A stretch of 64,000 bases of DNA from the NCBI GenBank assembly GCA_036170535.1, contig JAVHPJ010000183.1, positions 32,102 through 96,101 on the forward strand, given 5' to 3'. The position numbers and the translations under genes are program-made. The DNA comes from SSF53 sp036170535 (GTDB taxonomy: Bacteria; Spirochaetota; Leptospiria; Leptospirales; Leptonemataceae). Positions 18,284 to 27,695 of this stretch are shown one piece after another (positions within the stretch are counted from its first letter, which is position 1; each line of letters starts with the position of its first letter). The notes beneath the pieces are model-generated. The model was not told the origin of the DNA. It searched no databases and saw only the letters and a list, made by a program, of their open reading frames with translations.

Positions 18284-19246
18284 TTAAGGTTCCAGGGTCT
18301 GGAAATACGCCGCGTATTTGGGCTGCAGGCGCGCATCCAGGATGCGCGTCTCTTCGCGACCATCGGCATAGAGCAGGTGTAGAATCGATGTGACGCCTTC
18401 CGCCGAAGGGCCGGGCGCGGGTTCAACATCGGCGCCGGCGACGGAGTAACGCGAACCGATCGAAGCGGAACTGAAGAACTGCGGAAACTGAAAATGACGC
18501 AGGTAGACGCCGGTCTGGGTCTCGGTGAAGATCGTGGTTGCGCCGCCGTTTACCGTGGGGATGGTCGGCGATCGCACGGTCGGCGAATAAGCGGAAGCCA
18601 GCGCGGTCCGTTCTTCGGCGCTGGGAGTGTTTACGCCGGACGTGTTGGGAAACATAATATACGGCTGAAAGGTCGCCTCGCTGCCCGTGCAGTTCGGCGT
18701 GCCGCCAAATTCGCAGGGATGCCGCAGGCCCAGGCAATGACCCACTTCATGGGTGAAAACCGACTGCGCCTCCGCCGAAGATGCGCTGTTTTGAAAATCG
18801 CTGAGCATGATGGCCGTGGTGTCGAGAATCTGCCCCGTCGAGGTGAAGCCGCGCGTGAGACACACCCCGATTACGCCGCCTCTCAGGGGGCAGTTGACGC
18901 CCTGAAGTTCGGCCGGCACGCCTTTGGCGGCGCAGGTATCGCCGGCCGCGGTAATCCAATTTGCCGGGTTGTACTGAAAGCTCGAATTTGTGGTGCGGCC
19001 AGTGGCGCTGAGGTTCTTGGCGAGACCGATTTGCCACTCGTCGAGCGCGGTATTCGCGCGCGTGACAAAGGCGGCGACCGGCGCCGGATTATCCACAATG
19101 TAGAAGACGGCCAGCAAGAGAAACAGATCCGAGTCGTCGGAACCCTCGTCGCCCGCGCACTGCAGCAAGCCGCCGCCTGCCAACAGCGCCGCCGCGGCCA
19201 GCCTGGAAAATTTCTTTACAAATGACGCTGTACGAGTGGAAACCAA
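18284..19246 (-). CDS. Metzincin-type zinc metalloprotease, lipoprotein
   Basis: A 320-residue secreted protein with a full zinc-binding consensus, HEVGHCLGLRH (HExxHxxGxxH), near residue 180 and a downstream Met-turn candidate YIMFPN about 30 residues later; together these define a metzincin. The N-terminal signal ends in a Cys preceded by LLQ, a loose lipobox, so the protein is probably an outer-membrane lipoprotein. Several Cys (TCAAKG, NCPLRG, CLTRG, HPCEF, NCTGS) may form disulfides. I start it at a TTG at 19246 because AAGGAAGGGGG lies eight bases upstream and a proper signal peptide follows; the upstream ATG extension would run into the divergent gene. Confidence 0.8.
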   Translation of the reverse strand: MVSTRTASFVKKFSRLAAAALLAGGGLLQCAGDEGSDDSDLFLLLAVFYIVDNPAPVAAFVTRANTALDEWQIGLAKNLSATGRTTNSSFQYNPANWITAAGDTCAAKGVPAELQGVNCPLRGGVIGVCLTRGFTSTGQILDTTAIMLSDFQNSASSAEAQSVFTHEVGHCLGLRHPCEFGGTPNCTGSEATFQPYIMFPNTSGVNTPSAEERTALASAYSPTVRSPTIPTVNGGATTIFTETQTGVYLRHFQFPQFFSSASIGSRYSVAGADVEPAPGPSAEGVTSILHLLYADGREETRILDARLQPKYAAYFQTLEP

Positions 19247-19283
19247 GGGATTGCCCCCTTCCTTGCTGAGTTGTAACCTTCTA

Positions 19284-19889
19284 ATGGACCGGCCAGAGAT
19301 GCAGCCATCGAAAAATTCGCGCGCCGGCCGCCCTGGCGCGCGCCGGTCAGCCGCCGCCGCCCTCGCGCTCGGCCTTTTCGTCAGTATGCCAGCCTGCACG
19401 AGTCCCGCGTCCAGTCGATTTGCAGGCGGCGCAGATTGGACGGACGCAAACCTGGTTTGGTTTGCCCGTTCCGGCTTTGTTGTTCCGGCGAATGCCTATA
19501 ATTTCCGGGTCGCCGTGGCGGGCCGCGGGGGATCCGCGCCAACTCTGAGCGCCGAACTGCAGAGCGGCGCGAGCGCCTGTACCGCGGAATTCCGGCTCAG
19601 CGCCGCGGAAAGCGAACGCCTGAATCGGGCGTTCCGCGAGCTGAGCTTCTGCCGGGGGGCCAGCGGCGAACTGAGCATTCTGACCAGCGATCAACCCGTA
19701 GCCGGCATGGACCTTGAGCAGGGCGGCCGAACCCTGCGCCTGATCCGCAACACGCGCATAACGAGCGCGGATCGCATTTGCGGCGGCGAAGCGGTCTTTG
19801 GCGAAGAACTGAAGCGCACCCTCGCGCGCGGTCTGCCCGCCGATTGTCCGACGTACGACGCGTTGTTCGCTACGGACCGCCTTCCGTGA
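19284..19889 (+). CDS. Hypothetical lipoprotein
   Basis: About 201 residues from the ATG at 19284 (an alternative ATG is at 19299). A basic n-region and hydrophobic stretch (AAALALGLFVSMPAC) end at a candidate lipobox Cys with a loose MPA context. The mature protein has several spaced Cys residues (SACTAEF, LSFCRGA, DRICGGE, ADCPTY), which suggests disulfides, and no recognisable domain. The start lies only ~37 bases from that of the divergent metzincin lipoprotein, so the two probably share a promoter region. A role as inhibitor, cofactor or substrate of the protease is conceivable from position alone. Confidence 0.7.
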   Translation: MDRPEMQPSKNSRAGRPGARRSAAAALALGLFVSMPACTSPASSRFAGGADWTDANLVWFARSGFVVPANAYNFRVAVAGRGGSAPTLSAELQSGASACTAEFRLSAAESERLNRAFRELSFCRGASGELSILTSDQPVAGMDLEQGGRTLRLIRNTRITSADRICGGEAVFGEELKRTLARGLPADCPTYDALFATDRLP

Positions 19890-20086
19890 GAAAGCGATTC
19901 GCGTGCTGTTAATTTTTCCGCTTTCATTACGAATTTGATCCCGCGCGCGACGCCGCCGCGGGAAGGAATTGTGAGAATCATGCAGCTGGCGGCGTTTTTG
20001 ATTTACAGTGTTGCGGCCTCGCGCCGCACTGCGGGCGTCCGCTCTCAACCCCGCCCGCCTGGCTTGAGACGCGCATCGCGTACGAC

Positions 20087-20947
20087 ATGAACCCAGCCAA
20101 CCCGGTCATAGCCAGCTACCTGGAAAAGGTGAAAGACCTTACGATTCTGCCGCCGGTGCTTCTGAACGTACTGGCGATGAACGACGATAACGAGCTGCAC
20201 TTCAAAAAACTGGAGCTGATGATCGAATCCGACCAGATCCTGGTCACGCGGCTGCTCAGACTGGCCAACTCGCCCTTTTACGCCCGCGGCGCAAAACAGC
20301 CCGTGCAAAGCGTGCTGCAAACCATCACGCGACTCGGATTTCGCACTGTGCGCTCGCTGGTCGCCCTGGCTTTCGCCGACTCGATTTTTTCAACCGGCAA
20401 CTACGCCAAATTTCGCAAAGAAGTCTGGGAGCATTCCATCGCGACCGGCATTTTTGCGCAGTTTCTCTGCAACGATATCGGCATCAAGAAGCAGGAAGAC
20501 ACCGCCCTCCTGGGCGGGCTGCTGCATGACCTGGGAAAAATCGTGCTGAACACGATCGATCGCAAGCTCTACATTGAAACGCTCACGCGCTTTCTGGACG
20601 GCGACCGCGACATTCGTGAAATCGAGCGGGAGTTATTTAAGACCGATCACGATGAAATTGGCGCAGCCGCCGCCGAGATGTGGGGCCTCCCGCTCGAAAT
20701 CCTGGATGTGCTTAAACGGCGGCGCGAAGAAATCGCCAGTCAGCCGGTGCATGTGCAGCTGATATCGTTCAGCGATTTATTTGCGCGTCGTTCCGGCTAC
20801 GGCCGCTGGCTCGACGCCGCGGAAGATCGTTACAACGATTATTTGCAGTATTTTGGTCTGGAATCGCGCCGCGAATCGGAATTGCGGCAATCTTATGTGC
20901 GGCGCCTCCAGGAACACGAATTGTATAGATTCAGTAATACTCTCTGA
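20087..20947 (+). CDS. HDOD domain signalling protein
   Basis: A 286-residue soluble protein. The HDOD domain spans about residues 10-210, with LTILPPVLLNVL at its start, SDQILVTRLLRLANSPFY, and LLGGLLHDLGKIVLNT near residue 145. HDOD proteins resemble HD phosphohydrolases but usually lack activity and act as scaffolds in chemotaxis, motility or stress signalling; here HD-like residues (LLHDLGK) are retained. No GGDEF, EAL or receiver domain is fused. The gene is 55 bases upstream of a methyl-accepting chemotaxis protein on the same strand, which supports a motility or chemotaxis connection. Confidence 0.88.
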   Translation: MNPANPVIASYLEKVKDLTILPPVLLNVLAMNDDNELHFKKLELMIESDQILVTRLLRLANSPFYARGAKQPVQSVLQTITRLGFRTVRSLVALAFADSIFSTGNYAKFRKEVWEHSIATGIFAQFLCNDIGIKKQEDTALLGGLLHDLGKIVLNTIDRKLYIETLTRFLDGDRDIREIERELFKTDHDEIGAAAAEMWGLPLEILDVLKRRREEIASQPVHVQLISFSDLFARRSGYGRWLDAAEDRYNDYLQYFGLESRRESELRQSYVRRLQEHELYRFSNTL

Positions 20948-21002
20948 TTCGCCCCGCAGCCTTTCCCGCTTGACCTGCGACAAAACCTGTCCAGGGTTGC
21001 GT

Positions 21003-22967
21003 ATGTCCGCCTCGCCGCGCCTCAGCACAATTAAACTATTTTTAGCATTTTTGGGGCCCTGGGGCATGTTTCATTTTATCTGGGTCTCCAGCCTGTTTTA
21101 TCTGGGCCGTTTTTCCCCCGCCGAACAGATCGAATGGATGACGCGCAGTCTTGGCGTCTGGTTGGTCGGCGTCGCCCTGGGCGGCGTGACACTCTGGACT
21201 TACACGCGCAAAATCCGCGGCCGGGAACGCTTCGCCAGGCTCTCCACGGAGTCGACCGCTGCGCTGGCGGCGCTTATGCGGGAAATCAGCCGGGCGCCGG
21301 CGCGCATGACAGCCGCCTACGCGTTGATCTGGTTTGCAGCCTGCAGCGTCCTGCTGCTGGCGATGGCCGCCTCCGGTCTGCATCCCCTGACTTACTTAAC
21401 TTTCGCGGTCGGCGGGTTTGCCGGCGGCATCGGAATCCCGATGGCGGTGTATGTCATGTCCGTCGCCGCTCTGGCGCCGCCGATGAACGCGCTCAGTCTG
21501 GAATATCAACGCCGCGGGCTCACGCAGCCGCGCCAACTCAGTCTGCCGCAAAAATTCAGCTACTCATTCATCCTTTTTGCGATCGGGTACACGATCTGGC
21601 TGGCGGGTCTCGCATTTTACACGGGCGTCAATCAAACTATCGCCCACGCCACGCCGCCCGGCGCGCGCGTCGAACGAACGTACGATAATCGCACAAACAA
21701 CGTGCGGCTTTGCGGGACCGGCGAGTCCGCGCAGTCCTGTGAGACTTTCACGCCGGACTTTCTGAGCCATCACCTGGGCGTGTTCGCCCTGTGGGCGGGC
21801 GTGTTCATCGCCGGCGGCTTTCTCGTCGCGGCGACCCTGTCGCGATTTACGGCCGGGACGACCGCCTTCACCCTGCGGCGCCTGATCGACGCCGTGCACA
21901 ACATGGCGGAAGGCGATCTGACGCGTCGTTTTGGCGCCAACGCCCTCGATGAAAGCGGCGCGCTCAACCTCGCGCTGAGCGCCTACTTTGATCGGCTTTC
22001 GGCAAAAATCGCGCGTATTCGCCGGCTGGCGCAGCGTCTCGAAATTGAGCAGGGCGCGCTGACCCAAACCGCGCATCTGTTCACGCGCAACGCCGAACAG
22101 CAGGCCTCCGCTACAGAGCAGGCCTCGGCCGCCATGGACGAGGCGGCGGCCGTGGCCGAGGAAGGCTCGCAACAGCTCGGGCGGCAATTGGTCGCAATCG
22201 AGCGCACAATGGCCGAGGTGGGCGGCGCAGTCCACGCGGTGGCCGGCGAGCTGGCCGAACGCATCCGCGAAATTCGCGAACAGGCCGAGGAAGCGGTCCG
22301 TCAGTCGGCGGAAACCGGCGGCAGTTCCACGCTCGCGCTGGAAGGCATGGATCGCATTCGCGAGAGTTCCCGCCGAATAATCGAGATCTTAAAGATCATG
22401 GACAATGTGAGCGAGCGAACGAACCTGCTGAGCCTCAACGCTGCAATTGAAGCGGCGCGCGCAGGCGATCACGGACGCGGCTTCGCCGTCGTGGCCGGCG
22501 AAGTGGCTCGTCTGGCCGAACAGAGTTCCAGCCAGGCGAAAGAAATCGAGAACCTGATTCACGAGTCGGCCGAGCGGGTCCGCGACGGCTCGCTGCGCGT
22601 TCAGCACATGGGCCAATCCGTGCAGGCTCTGGCCGCCTCCGCAGCCCGCACGCGATCCTTGAGCGGCGCTGTCGAAAACGCGGCGGACAACCAGCGCGAG
22701 TTGATCGCGAGCCTCCAGCGCGCGCTCGGACAGTTTGCAGAAATTTCTCGATCCGTCCTCGATTCCCAGCAGCAGCAGCGCGACACTTCGCGCGAGATGA
22801 TGACGACGATCACCGGCATCAGCGAATCCGCCCAGGAAATCCATCAAGGGTCGCAGCAAATGAACGCCAACCTGAGCGGAGTCACGGAGGCGGCCGTACA
22901 GCTGCGCCTGCTGACGGACGAATTCCAGCTCAATATTGAAGGCGAATCCGCGGCTCAAACCGGATAG
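21003..22967 (+). CDS. Methyl-accepting chemotaxis protein
   Basis: A 654-residue receptor. The N-terminal half contains about six hydrophobic segments, with a short exposed domain near residues 215-255 holding two Cys (RLCGTGES, SQSCETF). A HAMP-like linker follows (RRLIDAVHNMAEGDLTRRF), then the long coiled-coil signalling domain with the conserved tip NLLSLNAAIEAARAGDHGRG near residue 475 and GFAVVAGEVARLAEQS. Gln/Glu-rich helix repeats are candidate methylation regions. I chose the ATG at 21003 because upstream frame sequence overlaps the HDOD gene. Its 3' end overlaps the convergent cyclase gene by 13 bases. The ligand is unknown; the polytopic N-terminus is unlike the usual two-segment sensors. 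Confidence 0.92.
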   Translation: MSASPRLSTIKLFLAFLGPWGMFHFIWVSSLFYLGRFSPAEQIEWMTRSLGVWLVGVALGGVTLWTYTRKIRGRERFARLSTESTAALAALMREISRAPARMTAAYALIWFAACSVLLLAMAASGLHPLTYLTFAVGGFAGGIGIPMAVYVMSVAALAPPMNALSLEYQRRGLTQPRQLSLPQKFSYSFILFAIGYTIWLAGLAFYTGVNQTIAHATPPGARVERTYDNRTNNVRLCGTGESAQSCETFTPDFLSHHLGVFALWAGVFIAGGFLVAATLSRFTAGTTAFTLRRLIDAVHNMAEGDLTRRFGANALDESGALNLALSAYFDRLSAKIARIRRLAQRLEIEQGALTQTAHLFTRNAEQQASATEQASAAMDEAAAVAEEGSQQLGRQLVAIERTMAEVGGAVHAVAGELAERIREIREQAEEAVRQSAETGGSSTLALEGMDRIRESSRRIIEILKIMDNVSERTNLLSLNAAIEAARAGDHGRGFAVVAGEVARLAEQSSSQAKEIENLIHESAERVRDGSLRVQHMGQSVQALAASAARTRSLSGAVENAADNQRELIASLQRALGQFAEISRSVLDSQQQQRDTSREMMTTITGISESAQEIHQGSQQMNANLSGVTEAAVQLRLLTDEFQLNIEGESAAQTG

Positions 22968-24187
22968 GTGACGCTGTAGATGTGATATAGTCCGCTCTTG
23001 CCTTTAATCTCCACCGGCTCGCGCGCGGAATAGGTGTACTTTTCGCGCAGTTCGGGGCTCAGTTTTTCGTAGAAGTCTTCCGGAATCAAAACCTCGCCGC
23101 CGGCTGCGATTGACTCCAGGCGCGCCGCCATGTTTACAATGTCGCCGACGGCCGTATAAGAGATCTTTTGAAAGGATCCGACGTTGCCGACGACCGCCAT
23201 GCCGGAGGCGAGACCCACGCCCATCGCCGGGCGGATGCCGAAATTCGTTTCCCAGCGCGGCTGCCAGAGTTCGAAGACCATCTGCATTTCCATCGCCGTC
23301 TGCAACGCGTTTTCGCGATGTTCGGGCTCGAAAACGGGCGCGCCGAAGAGCGTCATGATGCCGTCGCCAATGTATTTGTCGATCATGCCGCTGTAGCCCA
23401 TGATCACCTCGGTCATGGCGGTAAAGTAAGTATTCAAAAATGCGATCACATCCTCGGGACGCATGCGCTCGGCAAGCGTCGTATAGCCGCGAATGTCCGC
23501 GAACAGCACGGTGATCTCCTGCTGCACGCCTTTCTGCTCGACATCCAGTTCGTTTTTCAGTATCGCATCGACGACCTTGGGGTCGACGTACATGCCGAAA
23601 ACCTGCTGCATGCGATTCTTTTCTTTTTCCAGCGCAATCTTGTTCTCGTACTCGCCTTCGAGTTCGAGCTTCATGGCGCGCACCATTTCGTTCAAATCCG
23701 CAATCTCATTCTGCGTGAGGCCTTGAGCGCGTTGAAAACGTTGCACCGACTCGCCGATCTGATTCTGTAAGATCCGTGCGCGAAATTCCCGCTGCAGTAG
23801 ATTGCGCATGCGATATTCGAAGAGATTCTTGTCGAAGCCCGCCCGGGAAAAATATTCAGCCGCGCCTTCGCGGAGCGCGAACAGGGGCAAGCCGGGCTCG
23901 TCGCCTGACGCCAGAAACACAATGGGCGTATCGCCCGCGCCGGCCTCGCCCAGCAGTCCCTTTATATTCGTCTTCGCGTCCGGCGCCTCGGGATAAACCG
24001 AGTCGGCAATTGCGCACTGATAGGCGCCCGAATTTAAAAGCGCAACGCCTTCCGCCAGCGTTGTGGCGCGTTTGATGCGGAGGTAGCCGGAGAACCAGAT
24101 CGAAAGCAGCCCGGAGTAGCGAAAATACGCCTCGTCATTCGGCTCGATCATGAGCAAATCAAGCTGGTCGTCCTTGTCGAGCTGCAT
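22955..24187 (-). CDS. Class III adenylate/guanylate cyclase with receiver-like N-terminus
   Basis: A 410-residue soluble protein. Residues 1-135 resemble a response-regulator receiver (LDLLMIEPNDE at the start, IVFLASGDE in the middle, AAEYFSRAG late). A predicted coiled coil covers about 140-200. The class III cyclase domain spans about 220-400: metal-binding Asp in VLFADIRGYT and in YIGDGIMTLFG; Lys in IDKYIGDG and Asp in AVGDIVNMAARL are the adenine-specifying pair, and Asn and Arg in VNMAAR are the transition-state residues. I therefore infer ATP to cAMP. Activity may depend on phosphorylation or partner binding through the N-terminus, though the canonical phospho-Asp is not obvious. Confidence 0.9.
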   Translation of the reverse strand: MQLDKDDQLDLLMIEPNDEAYFRYSGLLSIWFSGYLRIKRATTLAEGVALLNSGAYQCAIADSVYPEAPDAKTNIKGLLGEAGAGDTPIVFLASGDEPGLPLFALREGAAEYFSRAGFDKNLFEYRMRNLLQREFRARILQNQIGESVQRFQRAQGLTQNEIADLNEMVRAMKLELEGEYENKIALEKEKNRMQQVFGMYVDPKVVDAILKNELDVEQKGVQQEITVLFADIRGYTTLAERMRPEDVIAFLNTYFTAMTEVIMGYSGMIDKYIGDGIMTLFGAPVFEPEHRENALQTAMEMQMVFELWQPRWETNFGIRPAMGVGLASGMAVVGNVGSFQKISYTAVGDIVNMAARLESIAAGGEVLIPEDFYEKLSPELREKYTYSAREPVEIKGKSGLYHIYSVTYPV

Positions 24188-24244
24188 TCAATATTCCTTG
24201 CTCTCTACGGCGCGCCGAGCCACGAACAACGTCCCCGACTGAGC

Positions 24245-24784
24245 TTAATTAACCTGAACCACGCCGCAGGCGACGCGCGGACCGGAATTGCCGGCGGGCT
24301 GCGACTTGAGATCGTCCGGCTGCGCGTGAACAATTACGGACAGTCCGGCGATCGACGGCGCGCCTGTGATGCTGAACTTGGTCGCCACAAAGGAACCCTG
24401 TGCGCGGCCCTGGCGATCGGCGCTTATATTGCCCAGATCGCCCGCATGCGATTGTTCGTGACGGTCGCCGTGCTGATGACCGCCCGGATTCCAGTGACCG
24501 CCGGCGGAACTGCCGTCGGGCGCGCTGCAGTCGCCTTTTTCATGCAGGTGAAAGCCGTGTTCGCCCGCGCCGGGAAAGCCGCGCAAATCGTAGGCGACTT
24601 CCGTTCCAGCGGGCGTTTCGCGAAATAGAACGATGCCGGAGACGCGACTGGCGCTGCGGGACTCCAGGGTCGCACGCGCGCGACCGTCGCCGCGCGGCTG
24701 GGCCGCGGCGCAGCCCGCCAGACTGAGCAGACTTGCACTGGCGACGCAGAAAAAGGCTAATGCGGTTCCGGACGGGTGTTTCAT
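24245..24784 (-). CDS. sodC: Cu/Zn superoxide dismutase, lipoprotein
   Basis: A 179-residue protein with a lipoprotein signal (Cys preceded by LAG) and the Cu/Zn SOD domain from about residue 40. Copper and zinc ligands are visible in HGFHLHEKGDC, in the His-rich GGHWNPGGHQHGDRH...SHAGDLGNI loop and in VIVHAQPDD; the intrasubunit disulfide pair is Cys in KGDC and RVACGV. It converts superoxide to oxygen and hydrogen peroxide in the periplasm or at the outer membrane. The lipidated form is known from some pathogens and environmental bacteria. The gene is divergent from the pyruvate dehydrogenase operon, separated by about 180 bases. Confidence 0.95.
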   Translation of the reverse strand: MKHPSGTALAFFCVASASLLSLAGCAAAQPRGDGRARATLESRSASRVSGIVLFRETPAGTEVAYDLRGFPGAGEHGFHLHEKGDCSAPDGSSAGGHWNPGGHQHGDRHEQSHAGDLGNISADRQGRAQGSFVATKFSITGAPSIAGLSVIVHAQPDDLKSQPAGNSGPRVACGVVQVN

Positions 24785-24966
24785 TGTGTAACTCCTGCCA
24801 TCAGGAAGACGCTAAGCGGCCGGTCGCGTCGAGCGCGTTTTTTTGCGAAGGGCGCGCCCGGACCGCAATGCGCCGGGAAAACAACGGCAATTCGCACGCG
24901 CCCCGGCGCAACCCGAGCGCGAATTTGATTGACCGGCCGCTTCCGGGCGCGGATTTTCTGGACGCT

Positions 24967-27660
24967 ATGTCCGCTTCTGAGCAAAACCCCGAAGAACTTG
25001 AGATCCAACGCATCGAGACCCAGGAGTGGCTGGAGAGCCTGGACTATGTAATCAAGCAGGGAACCGGTCGCGTGCTGGCGCTTTTGCGCTCCCTGCAAAA
25101 TCGCGCGGCCGAATTCGGCATCCATCTGCCGTATGCGGCGAACACTGCGTACGTAAACACCATCTCGAAAGAAGAGCAGCCGCGCTATCCTGGCGTGCAT
25201 GACGTCGAGTGGCGCATTCGCAGCCTGGTGCGCTGGAATGCCATGGCCACAGTGGTGCGCGCCAATCGCAACGAAAATGGCATTGGCGGCCATATCTCCA
25301 CCTACGCATCGAGCGCGACGCTCCTGGAAGTCGGCTTTAATCACTTTTTCAAAGGTAAAAGCGATCCGACCGGCGGCGACCATATCTACTTCCAGGGCCA
25401 CGCCGCGCCCGGCATTTACGCGCGCGCGTTTCTGGAGGGCCGCATCTCGCAACAGCAGCTCGACAACTATCGCCGCGAGCTGAATCCGGGCGGCGGCCTG
25501 TCTTCGTATCCGCATCCGTATCTTATGCCGCGCTTCTGGGAATTTCCCACCGTATCCATGGGGCTCGGGCCGATCATGGCGATCTACCAGGCGCGCTTTA
25601 ATCGCTATCTGGAAGACCGCGGCATACTGAAGCAGACCGGCAAGGTATGGGCCTTCCTGGGCGACGGCGAGACGGACGAACCGGAAACCCTTGGCGCAAT
25701 CACGCTCGCTTCGCGCGAGAAACTGGACAATCTCATCTTTGTGATTAACTGCAACCTGCAACGCCTCGACGGTCCGGTGCGCGGCAATTACAAGATCATT
25801 CAGGAACTGGAAGCGATCTTTCGCGGCGCCGGCTGGAACGTAATCAAGGTGATCTGGGGCGCGGCCTGGGATCCGCTCCTGGAAAAGGATCAAGACGGCG
25901 CGCTCGTCGCGCGCATGGAAGAGGTCGTCGACGGCGAGTATCAAAAATACAGCGCGAGCGACGGCGCCTACGTGCGCGAACATTTCTTTGGAAAAGATCC
26001 GCGCCTGTTAAAACTCGTCGAACACATGACCGACGAAGACATCCTCAAGTTGAATCGCGGCGGCCATGATCCGGAAAAGATCTACGCCGCGTATCGCCGC
26101 GCCGCCACGCAAGCGAACGGCGCGCCCACGGTGATCCTGGCAAAAACGATCAAAGGCTACGGATTGGGCGAAGCGGGCGAAGGCCGTAACATCACCCACC
26201 AGCAAAAAAAGCTCACCGAAGACGATCTTAAAAAATTTCGCAGCCGCTTCGCCATACCTATCGAGGACGCGCATGTGGGCGACGCGCCGTTTTACCGCCC
26301 GGCGGACGACAGCCCGGAAGTAAAATATCTGCGCGAACGCCGCGAAAAACTGGGCGGGCAGGTTCCGGAACGTCGCGGCGAAGCGGCGCCGGCGCTGCCG
26401 GCCCTGCCCTTTGAATTATTTAAGGAATTTTACGAAGCGGGCGAAAACCGCGAAGCTTCCACCACCATGGCCGCGGTGCGGGTAATTTCAAAAATATTGC
26501 GCGAAAAAGAGGCCGGGCGCCACGTCGTGCCGATTGTGCCGGACGAGGCGCGCACCTTCGGCATGGAGGCAATGTTTCGCCAGGTGGGCATCTACTCCCA
26601 CGTGGGCCAGAAATACGAACCGGTTGATCGCGACACCCTGCTCTACTACAAGGAATCGACGGATGGCCAGATCCTCGAAGAAGGCATCACGGAGGCCGGC
26701 GCATTTTCGAGTTTCGTCGCAGCCGGCACGAGCTACTCTTCGCACGCCGTGCAAATGGCGCCGTTTTTTCTTTTCTACAGCATGTTTGGCTTTCAGCGCA
26801 TTGGCGATCTGGTCTGGGCGGCGGGGGATATGGGCTGCCGGGGATTTTTGATCGGCGGCACCGCCGGCCGCACAACCCTCGCAGGCGAAGGCCTGCAACA
26901 CCAGGACGGCCATAGCCACCTGCTCGCCTACAGCTATCCCCATGTGATGGCTTACGATCCGGCGTTTTCCTTTGAAATCGCAGCGATTATGGAAGCGGGC
27001 TGGCAACGCATGTTTGTGGATCAAAAAAACGTGATCTACTACATCACCGTAGGCAACGAGAACTATGAACAGCCGCAGGCGCCCGGCAAGCCCGAGGATC
27101 TCAAGTCGAAGATTTTAAAAGGCCTCTATCTCTATCGCGCGTCGGAAAAAAAGAGCGCAAAGGCGCGCGTGCAACTGATCGGCTCCGGCGCCATTTTAAA
27201 CGAGGCGCTCGGCGCCGCCGCGATCCTCGAGGAAAAATACGACGTAGCCGCCGACGTCTGGAGCGCAACTTCCTGGAAAGAATTGTGGAAAGACGCCATG
27301 GAAGCGGATCGCGACAATCTGCTGCAGGGCGCAAAGCGCACGCCTTACGTGGCCGAGTGTCTGAATACAACCAACGACGTAATCGTCGCCGCTACGGACT
27401 ATTCGCGTTCCTTGCCGCTTTCGGTTGCAAAGTGGATCGATAAGCCCTTCTTTGCGCTGGGCACGGACGGCTTTGGCAAAAGCGAAGGCCGCGCAGCCCT
27501 GCGCGACTATTTTGAAGTGGACCGCCGCTACATCGCTCTGGCCGCGCTGGATCAACTGGCGCGCGCCGGCAAATTGCCGGAAAACGTCGCCGCCGCGGCG
27601 CGCGCCGACTTTGCGATAAAAGCCGATAAGCTCAACCCCTTGCAATTACACTGGGGCTGA
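24967..27660 (+). CDS. aceE: Pyruvate dehydrogenase E1 component, homodimeric type
   Basis: An 897-residue thiamine-diphosphate enzyme close in length to E. coli AceE (about 887). Motifs include the N-terminal TQEWLESLDYVI, the TPP-binding GDGETDEPE ... NCN near residue 235, KTIKGYGLGEAGEGRNITHQ near 395 and AGRTTLAGEGLQHQDGHSH near 640. It decarboxylates pyruvate and transfers the acetyl unit to the E2 lipoyl group. The ATG at 24967 was chosen because the conserved N-terminus begins there; upstream frame overlaps the sodC gene. It is the first gene of a PDH operon: aceF begins 35 bases downstream. Confidence 0.96.
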   Translation: MSASEQNPEELEIQRIETQEWLESLDYVIKQGTGRVLALLRSLQNRAAEFGIHLPYAANTAYVNTISKEEQPRYPGVHDVEWRIRSLVRWNAMATVVRANRNENGIGGHISTYASSATLLEVGFNHFFKGKSDPTGGDHIYFQGHAAPGIYARAFLEGRISQQQLDNYRRELNPGGGLSSYPHPYLMPRFWEFPTVSMGLGPIMAIYQARFNRYLEDRGILKQTGKVWAFLGDGETDEPETLGAITLASREKLDNLIFVINCNLQRLDGPVRGNYKIIQELEAIFRGAGWNVIKVIWGAAWDPLLEKDQDGALVARMEEVVDGEYQKYSASDGAYVREHFFGKDPRLLKLVEHMTDEDILKLNRGGHDPEKIYAAYRRAATQANGAPTVILAKTIKGYGLGEAGEGRNITHQQKKLTEDDLKKFRSRFAIPIEDAHVGDAPFYRPADDSPEVKYLRERREKLGGQVPERRGEAAPALPALPFELFKEFYEAGENREASTTMAAVRVISKILREKEAGRHVVPIVPDEARTFGMEAMFRQVGIYSHVGQKYEPVDRDTLLYYKESTDGQILEEGITEAGAFSSFVAAGTSYSSHAVQMAPFFLFYSMFGFQRIGDLVWAAGDMGCRGFLIGGTAGRTTLAGEGLQHQDGHSHLLAYSYPHVMAYDPAFSFEIAAIMEAGWQRMFVDQKNVIYYITVGNENYEQPQAPGKPEDLKSKILKGLYLYRASEKKSAKARVQLIGSGAILNEALGAAAILEEKYDVAADVWSATSWKELWKDAMEADRDNLLQGAKRTPYVAECLNTTNDVIVAATDYSRSLPLSVAKWIDKPFFALGTDGFGKSEGRAALRDYFEVDRRYIALAALDQLARAGKLPENVAAAARADFAIKADKLNPLQLHWG

Positions 27661-27695
27661 GAGCCGGCGCGAAAAGAATCTCAGGGAATACAGGA

